Shown: piece after piece, positions 6,244-9,616 of the stretch
Position numbering within the stretch: the stretch's first letter is position 1
Layout of the letters: the number at the start of each line of letters is the position of its first letter
NCBI GenBank assembly: GCA_030428405.1
Contig: JAUIEH010000071.1
Coordinates: 1 to 9,616, forward strand
Length of the DNA stretch: 9,616 nucleotides
From: Alphaproteobacteria bacterium
GTDB lineage: Bacteria; Pseudomonadota; Alphaproteobacteria; Caulobacterales; Maricaulaceae
Direction of reading: 5' to 3'
Position numbers and translations under genes: made by a program
The notes under the pieces: generated by a model
Told to the model about the DNA's origin: nothing
Seen by the model: the letters and a program-made list of their open reading frames with translations, nothing else
Database searches by the model: none

Positions 6244-6304
6244 TGCGCGCGCGCCGTTCTGGTCTTGATCGCTTCACGACAGCCAGTTGCGGAGCCCGCT
6301 GACC

Positions 6305-7129
6305 ATGAAGCTCATCTGCTACCCGCTCACAGAAGCCGCGCCCGCACTGCGCGCGGCGCCGTCCAAGCGCCAATGGATGGACGACACGCCGCAGAGCTTC
6401 GCCTATCGCTGCCTGCCTCTGGCCATCGCCAATTCGCATGGCTGGGAGGTGTTGAACCCGCTCGCCTTCACTGCGCGCTGGGGCGGCAAGACGGCGAAGG
6501 AAGACATCAGCATCGAGTTCGATCTGGGACCGCCCGCGATCACGCCGCCGGCGCGCGCCATGTCGCATTTCGGCTCTGGCGTTTTGACCTTCGAGCTGCC
6601 CTTCATGTTCAAGACGCCGCCGGGCTGGAACCTCTGGGTGCAAGGACCGGTCAACCGGCCGAAAGACGCCATCGCGGCGCTCACCGGCGTCATCGAGACG
6701 GACTGGTCGCCTTACACATTCACGATGAACTGGCTGTTCACGCGCCCCGGCGTCGATGTGCGCTTCGAGGTGAACGAGCCGATCGCGCATATCTTTCCCG
6801 TCCGTCGACAGACGATGGAGCGCATCGAGCCCGAGTTTCGCGTCATGGACGAAGACACGGACCGAAACGCCCAATACGCCGCCTGGCGCGACAGCCGCTC
6901 AAACTTTCTCGGCGCGCTCGGCGAGAAGCAGGAATGGGCGGTCGATGAGAAGTGGCAGAAAACCTATTATCGGGGCGCGCGGCCGGACGGCAAACAGGGC
7001 GTCAAAGACCATCAGATCAAGCTGCGTCTGAAAGAGTTCAAGCCCGCCGGCGAACGCGCAGCCCAGCAGGCCTGGGCGCAGAGCCTGGTCGATCACTCGG
7101 TCAAGGATGACGGCGCAAGCGAGGTCTGA
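6305..7129 (+). CDS. DUF6065-like protein of unknown function
   Basis: This 274-residue protein resembles, by recall, the DUF6065 family; no function is known to me. Visible conserved-looking blocks are KRQWMDDT (21-28), AYRCLPLAIANSHGWE (33-48), SHFGSGVLTFELPFMFKTPPGWNLWVQGP (87-115, read in parts), a GVIETDW and PYTFTMNW pair (128-144) and a short IFPV (163-166). The density of Trp, His and aromatic residues in these blocks suggests an enzyme-like core. There is no signal peptide or membrane segment, so it is probably cytoplasmic. I chose ATG 6305, with GGAG at 6291-6294; a TTG at 6287 is in frame and would add six residues. Its TGA stop abuts the stop of the opposite-strand IalB-like gene with no base between. 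Confidence 0.75.
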   Translation: MKLICYPLTEAAPALRAAPSKRQWMDDTPQSFAYRCLPLAIANSHGWEVLNPLAFTARWGGKTAKEDISIEFDLGPPAITPPARAMSHFGSGVLTFELPFMFKTPPGWNLWVQGPVNRPKDAIAALTGVIETDWSPYTFTMNWLFTRPGVDVRFEVNEPIAHIFPVRRQTMERIEPEFRVMDEDTDRNAQYAAWRDSRSNFLGALGEKQEWAVDEKWQKTYYRGARPDGKQGVKDHQIKLRLKEFKPAGERAAQQAWAQSLVDHSVKDDGASEV

Positions 7130-7633
7130 TCAGCACGAACTCGCAACAGTGCGCAGCGCGGCCGTCACGCCGGAGAGCGAGAACTCATAAGCCGTCGCAT
7201 TGCCGCGCGACGACATCGCTTCCACGCGCATCGTGGCGCCGCGCCGCATGGCGCGAACGAGCGAGGCTTCCTCGTCGTCGAACACGAAGGCGTCCTCGCC
7301 GTCGACGAACAGCCGGAACGTGTCAGAGCCGACGCGCGCGCGCACGGGCCCCGCCGGGCGCATGGCGTAGCCGGTCTGGAACATCACCTGTTCGGTGCGC
7401 GCTCCGTTCGCCCATGACCCCACCATGAGGACGACGCGGCCGTGATTGAGGCTTTGCGGCGCGGTCTCCGTGGCGTCTGATAGCGCATAGCAAACGCGTC
7501 CGTCAGGCGTGTCTTCATTGACGTACACGGCCCAATCGCCATGGCTCGCCACTCGTCGCGGCTCCGCCGCCGCCGGCGCCGCCAGGACCGCCGCCGCAGT
7601 CATCGCCAATACCACACCCTTGAACTGGTTCAT
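7130..7633 (-). CDS. Exported IalB-like (invasion-associated locus B) family protein
   Basis: This 167-residue protein opens with a clear Sec signal peptide: MNQFKG, then a hydrophobic Ala/Val/Leu stretch, then a likely AAAEP cleavage site near residue 23. The mature part has a GDWAVYV segment (32-38), CYALSD (48-53) and a C-terminal block RRGATMRVEAMSSRGNATAYEFSLSG (130-155, in parts) with a terminal Cys. This pattern is reminiscent of IalB-family periplasmic proteins, named for Bartonella invasion but widespread in free-living alphaproteobacteria, where the role is unknown. C48 and C167 are its only cysteines and could form a disulfide in the periplasm. The ATG at 7633 has GGGAG ten bases upstream. 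It diverges from the ECF sigma gene across about 187 bp. Family assignment is tentative; export is well supported. Confidence 0.75.
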   Translation of the reverse strand: MNQFKGVVLAMTAAAVLAAPAAAEPRRVASHGDWAVYVNEDTPDGRVCYALSDATETAPQSLNHGRVVLMVGSWANGARTEQVMFQTGYAMRPAGPVRARVGSDTFRLFVDGEDAFVFDDEEASLVRAMRRGATMRVEAMSSRGNATAYEFSLSGVTAALRTVASSC

Positions 7634-7820
7634 TTAGCTGCCGCTCCCGAATTCCGTGTCCGCTCCGCTCTGAAGCATTTACCGCGCCGGAGCGAAGTCA
7701 TAAACCGGTCCGCGCACGCCGCCATCACAATTGGGCGTCATTTGGGCGAAAACGACGGCGTGCGCATTGCGTAAGAGTCTGCCCTTGCCGCACCTGCAGG
7801 CGGCGAGCGCCGTCACAGGC

Positions 7821-8417
7821 ATGGAGCGACTTGCGCTGACCGAAGCGAGCGAACAAGAGACGTCACCCGATGCAGCGCGGCTCGCCGCTCTCATCGAAGC
7901 CGTCGGCGCGCACAAGGACAAGTCCGCCTTCGCCGCGCTGTTCGATTATTTCGCGCCGCGCGTGAAATCGTATCTCTTGCGTCTCGGCGCCGACAACGGA
8001 CAGGCCGAGGAGCTCGCTCAGGAGGTCATGATCCAGCTGTGGCGCAAGGCCGCGACGTTTGACCGCGACAAGGCGGCGCCGGCGACCTGGGTCTTCCGCA
8101 TCGCCCGCAACAAGCGCATCGACGCCTTTCGCCGTGCGGCCGCCGCATCCGATTTCGACCCATACGACCCGAACCTGTTGCCCGAACCGGAAACGCCGCC
8201 GGACGACGCGCTCAACGCCGTGCAGCGCGAGGACATTCTGCGCCAAGCAGTTGAGCAACTGCCCGAAGAACAGCTCGATCTGTTACGGCTGGCCTTTTTC
8301 GAAGGGCTCACCCATGTCGAAATTGCGGAGCGGCGCGATCTGCCGCTCGGCACCGTCAAATCGCGCATCCGCCTGGCATTGGAAAAATTGCGCGCCAAAC
8401 TGAGCGACGACATTTGA
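7821..8417 (+). CDS. ECF RNA polymerase sigma factor (RpoE-like, ChrR-regulated type)
   Basis: This 198-residue protein has the two domains of an extracytoplasmic-function sigma factor. Region 2 spans about 35-108, with AEELAQEVMIQLWRKAATFD (62-81) and the -10-recognition segment ATWVFRIARNKRIDAFRR (88-105). Region 4 spans about 137-191, with LTHVEIAERRDLPLGTVKSRIRLALEKLR (163-191, in parts) as its helix-turn-helix. It redirects RNA polymerase to stress promoters. The gene 44 bases downstream encodes a ChrR-like cupin protein, the usual anti-sigma partner of the ECF group that answers singlet oxygen and oxidative damage. I start it at ATG 7821; the frame is open 30 codons further up to a TTG (7731), but that part does not look like a sigma factor. 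The 187-bp upstream gap shows no clear ECF-type promoter (for example TGATCC), so autoregulation is not evident. Confidence 0.9.
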   Translation: MERLALTEASEQETSPDAARLAALIEAVGAHKDKSAFAALFDYFAPRVKSYLLRLGADNGQAEELAQEVMIQLWRKAATFDRDKAAPATWVFRIARNKRIDAFRRAAAASDFDPYDPNLLPEPETPPDDALNAVQREDILRQAVEQLPEEQLDLLRLAFFEGLTHVEIAERRDLPLGTVKSRIRLALEKLRAKLSDDI

Positions 8418-8451
8418 TGGCGACGCACGCCATAATACGCCGGACGTGAGC

Positions 8452-8465
8452 GGAGGCGCATGTGA
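8452..8465 (+). promoter_or_regulatory. RBS with a GTG start overlapping an out-of-frame ATG-TGA
   Basis: GGAGG (8452-8456) precedes GTG 8462 by five bases. The same bases hold an out-of-frame ATG at 8460 followed at once by TGA (8463-8465), a start-stop minimal ORF. A ribosome choosing the ATG would make only Met and stop. This could lower translation of the anti-sigma gene, or may be accidental. Confidence 0.45.
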
Positions 8466-9121
8466 GCGCTGAATATTCAAGCGAAGGCGACGAGCTGCGC
8501 CAGTACTACGCCTCGGGCCGCCTGCCCGCGCCGATGCGCCTTCTGTTCGATGCGCACGCCGAGATCAACCCGGCCGCCGCGGCGCACGCCGCGCACGCCG
8601 AAGCGCTCGCCGGCGCCATGCTCGCGATTGAATGCCCCGCCGCCATGAGCGAGGACGCCTTGCAGCGCGCGCTCGACGCCATCGACGCATTGGACGCGGA
8701 CGCCGCCACGACGCCGAGCGACGCCATTGAACCCGAGGAATTGGCTGGCCTGCCCGTCGCCGTGCGCGAGGCCATGCGCGCTGCTGCGCGGCCGGAATGG
8801 AAATTCGCGTCGCCGGGCATTCGCGTGATGGAGCTTCTCCGCGACGGCGACGCCAAGGCGGAGCTCTTGCGCATCTCGCCGGGCGCAGGCGCGCCGACAC
8901 ACACCCATGCCGGCGTCGAGCTTACCCTCGTGCTCAACGGCGCGTTCCGAACCGGTGATGCGCTCTATCGGCCGGGCGAGGTCTGCATCGCCGGTCCCGA
9001 CGTCACCCACCGCCCAATCGCGGAGCCGGGCGAGACCTGCTTTGCACTTGCAGTGACCAATGGCGGCTTGAAGTTCACGGGCCTTCTTGGCGCGCTTCAA
9101 AGCCTGTTCGATCGGAGCTGA
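8462..9121 (+). CDS. ChrR-like cupin anti-sigma factor with a degenerate N-terminal zinc site
   Basis: This 219-residue protein has the two-domain plan of ChrR, which holds its ECF sigma factor inactive until stress. The N-terminal anti-sigma domain (about 8-60) has the DELRQYYASGRLP and LLFDAHAE helices. The usual HxxxCxxC zinc motif reads H32-A-E-I-N36-P-A-A39, so both Cys ligands are absent, and no His is present near the N terminus for the fourth ligand. The C-terminal cupin domain (about 112-205) is intact, with HTHAGVE (H147, H149, E153) and VTH (H183) matching ChrR's four metal ligands. An Ala-rich linker lies between (about 60-110). It probably binds the sigma factor encoded 44 bases upstream; whether the zinc-free domain still does so is open. 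GTG 8462 has a good GGAGG. Its TGA abuts the opposite gene's stop. Confidence 0.85.
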   Translation: MSAEYSSEGDELRQYYASGRLPAPMRLLFDAHAEINPAAAAHAAHAEALAGAMLAIECPAAMSEDALQRALDAIDALDADAATTPSDAIEPEELAGLPVAVREAMRAAARPEWKFASPGIRVMELLRDGDAKAELLRISPGAGAPTHTHAGVELTLVLNGAFRTGDALYRPGEVCIAGPDVTHRPIAEPGETCFALAVTNGGLKFTGLLGALQSLFDRS

Positions 9122-9616
9122 TCAGCCGTCCGAGGCGTGTGTGCGCGGCCAACTCTCGACCGCGCCAAGTTCCGGTCCGCCGGGCATGAGCGGACGCTCG
9201 GGATAGCCGCCCAACGAGACCGCGCGGTCATACATGGTCAGCGCGGCCGCCAGCCCGACATTGATGCAAAAGCGTGTCGGAATGCGCACGACGAAGGCGC
9301 ACAGCGAAAGCATTTCCGGCGTCAGACTGCCGCGCTCGCGGCCGAGCACATACGCCGCCGCATGGGGGTGGCGAAAGCTCGGAAGCTCGATGGAGTCTTC
9401 AGTCAGCTCGACGCCGACAAGCGCGCAGCCTTGCGGCAACGCCATCTCCTCGATCGTGTCCCACTCATAATACGGCACGTGCGCAAATGCGCCCGACGTG
9501 TCCGACCTCTGCACGTCGCGCACCTTGTGATGCGCGTTGACCGTGAAGGCGAAACTGGCGCCGAACGCATGCGCGGTGCGGATGACGGCGCCCAAATTCA
9601 TCGGTTTGGAGACGCC
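9122..9616 (-). CDS. SpoU/TrmH-family RNA 2'-O-methyltransferase, 5' end outside the window
   Basis: This is the C-terminal 164 residues of a SPOUT-class RNA ribose methyltransferase. The open frame runs past the window edge: GVSKP precedes the first internal Met, giving the family's first motif, GVSKPMNLGAVIRTAHAFGA. Motif 2 is YVLGRERGSL and motif 3 is IPTRFCINVGLAAALTMYDR, which form the knotted SAM-binding site. The arginine of motif 1 (RTA) is the expected catalytic residue. The target RNA position cannot be told from this part. The first Met in the window (9601) lies inside motif 1 and is not the real start. Its TGA stop abuts the TGA of the ChrR-like gene on the other strand. Confidence 0.9.
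   Translation of the reverse strand, partial: GVSKPMNLGAVIRTAHAFGASFAFTVNAHHKVRDVQRSDTSGAFAHVPYYEWDTIEEMALPQGCALVGVELTEDSIELPSFRHPHAAAYVLGRERGSLTPEMLSLCAFVVRIPTRFCINVGLAAALTMYDRAVSLGGYPERPLMPGGPELGAVESWPRTHASDG

Noticed and set aside
6008..6874. Minus-strand open frame of 288 codons opposite the TetR and DUF6065-like genes
   Set aside because: Arg/His/Gly-rich composition typical of the antisense of GC-rich genes; both genes on the plus strand have clear family signatures.
7634..7820. Search for an ECF-type autoregulatory promoter and a structured RNA upstream of the sigma gene
   Set aside because: TAAGA occurs near 7771 but no TGATCC-like -35 lies at the right distance; the CGCTCCG/CGGAGCG inverted pair has a long 20-base loop and no T-run.
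1..9616. CRISPR arrays, tRNA or rRNA genes, insertion sequences and prophage genes
   Set aside because: No spaced direct repeats, cloverleaf-like segments, transposase or phage structural motifs were seen on either strand by eye.

Overview
This is a GC-rich chromosomal window that looks alphaproteobacterial. The flanking genes have strongly GC-biased third positions and a typical alphaproteobacterial gene set: an ECF sigma factor with a ChrR-like cupin anti-sigma factor, an IalB-like exported protein, a DUF6065-type protein, and a short GIY-YIG gene beside a palindromic repeat. A Caulobacterales/Hyphomonadales-like host is my inference; nothing here fixes the genus.

Layout. 1-402: a REP-like palindrome touching the stop codon of a small GIY-YIG gene (minus). 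About 420-2088: an AT-rich accessory island holding a two-gene minus-strand operon, a polymerase-beta-type nucleotidyltransferase followed, with a one-base TAATG overlap, by a 2H-phosphoesterase-like protein. The operon has its own candidate sigma-70 promoter just beyond the rlmN stop codon. 2089-3258: rlmN (minus). 3334-5053: a plus-strand pair, a diaminopimelate-decarboxylase-like PLP enzyme overlapped by an AAC(6')-like GNAT acetyltransferase that starts at TTG. 5072-5545 and 5614-6243: a glyoxalase/VOC protein and a TetR regulator, divergent around a perfect 14-bp palindrome. 6305-7129: a DUF6065-like protein, ending tail to tail with an IalB-like secreted protein (7130-7633, minus). 7821-9121: an ECF sigma factor and a ChrR-like cupin anti-sigma factor. 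9122-9616: a SpoU/TrmH-family RNA methyltransferase whose 5' end lies outside the window.

How the genes work together. Most of the window is ordinary chromosomal content: RNA modification, small-molecule enzymes and a stress-response sigma module. The best candidate for an undescribed system is the nucleotidyltransferase plus 2H-phosphoesterase pair. One gene has the fold to attach a nucleotide or build an oligonucleotide; the other has a fold that commonly opens 2',5'/2',3'-cyclic or oligonucleotide phosphodiester bonds. They are translationally coupled and sit on foreign-looking DNA, as expected of a defence or toxin-antitoxin-like module, but the sequence alone cannot prove that. A second notable point is that the ChrR-like anti-sigma factor has lost the Cys ligands of its N-terminal zinc site while keeping all four cupin metal ligands.
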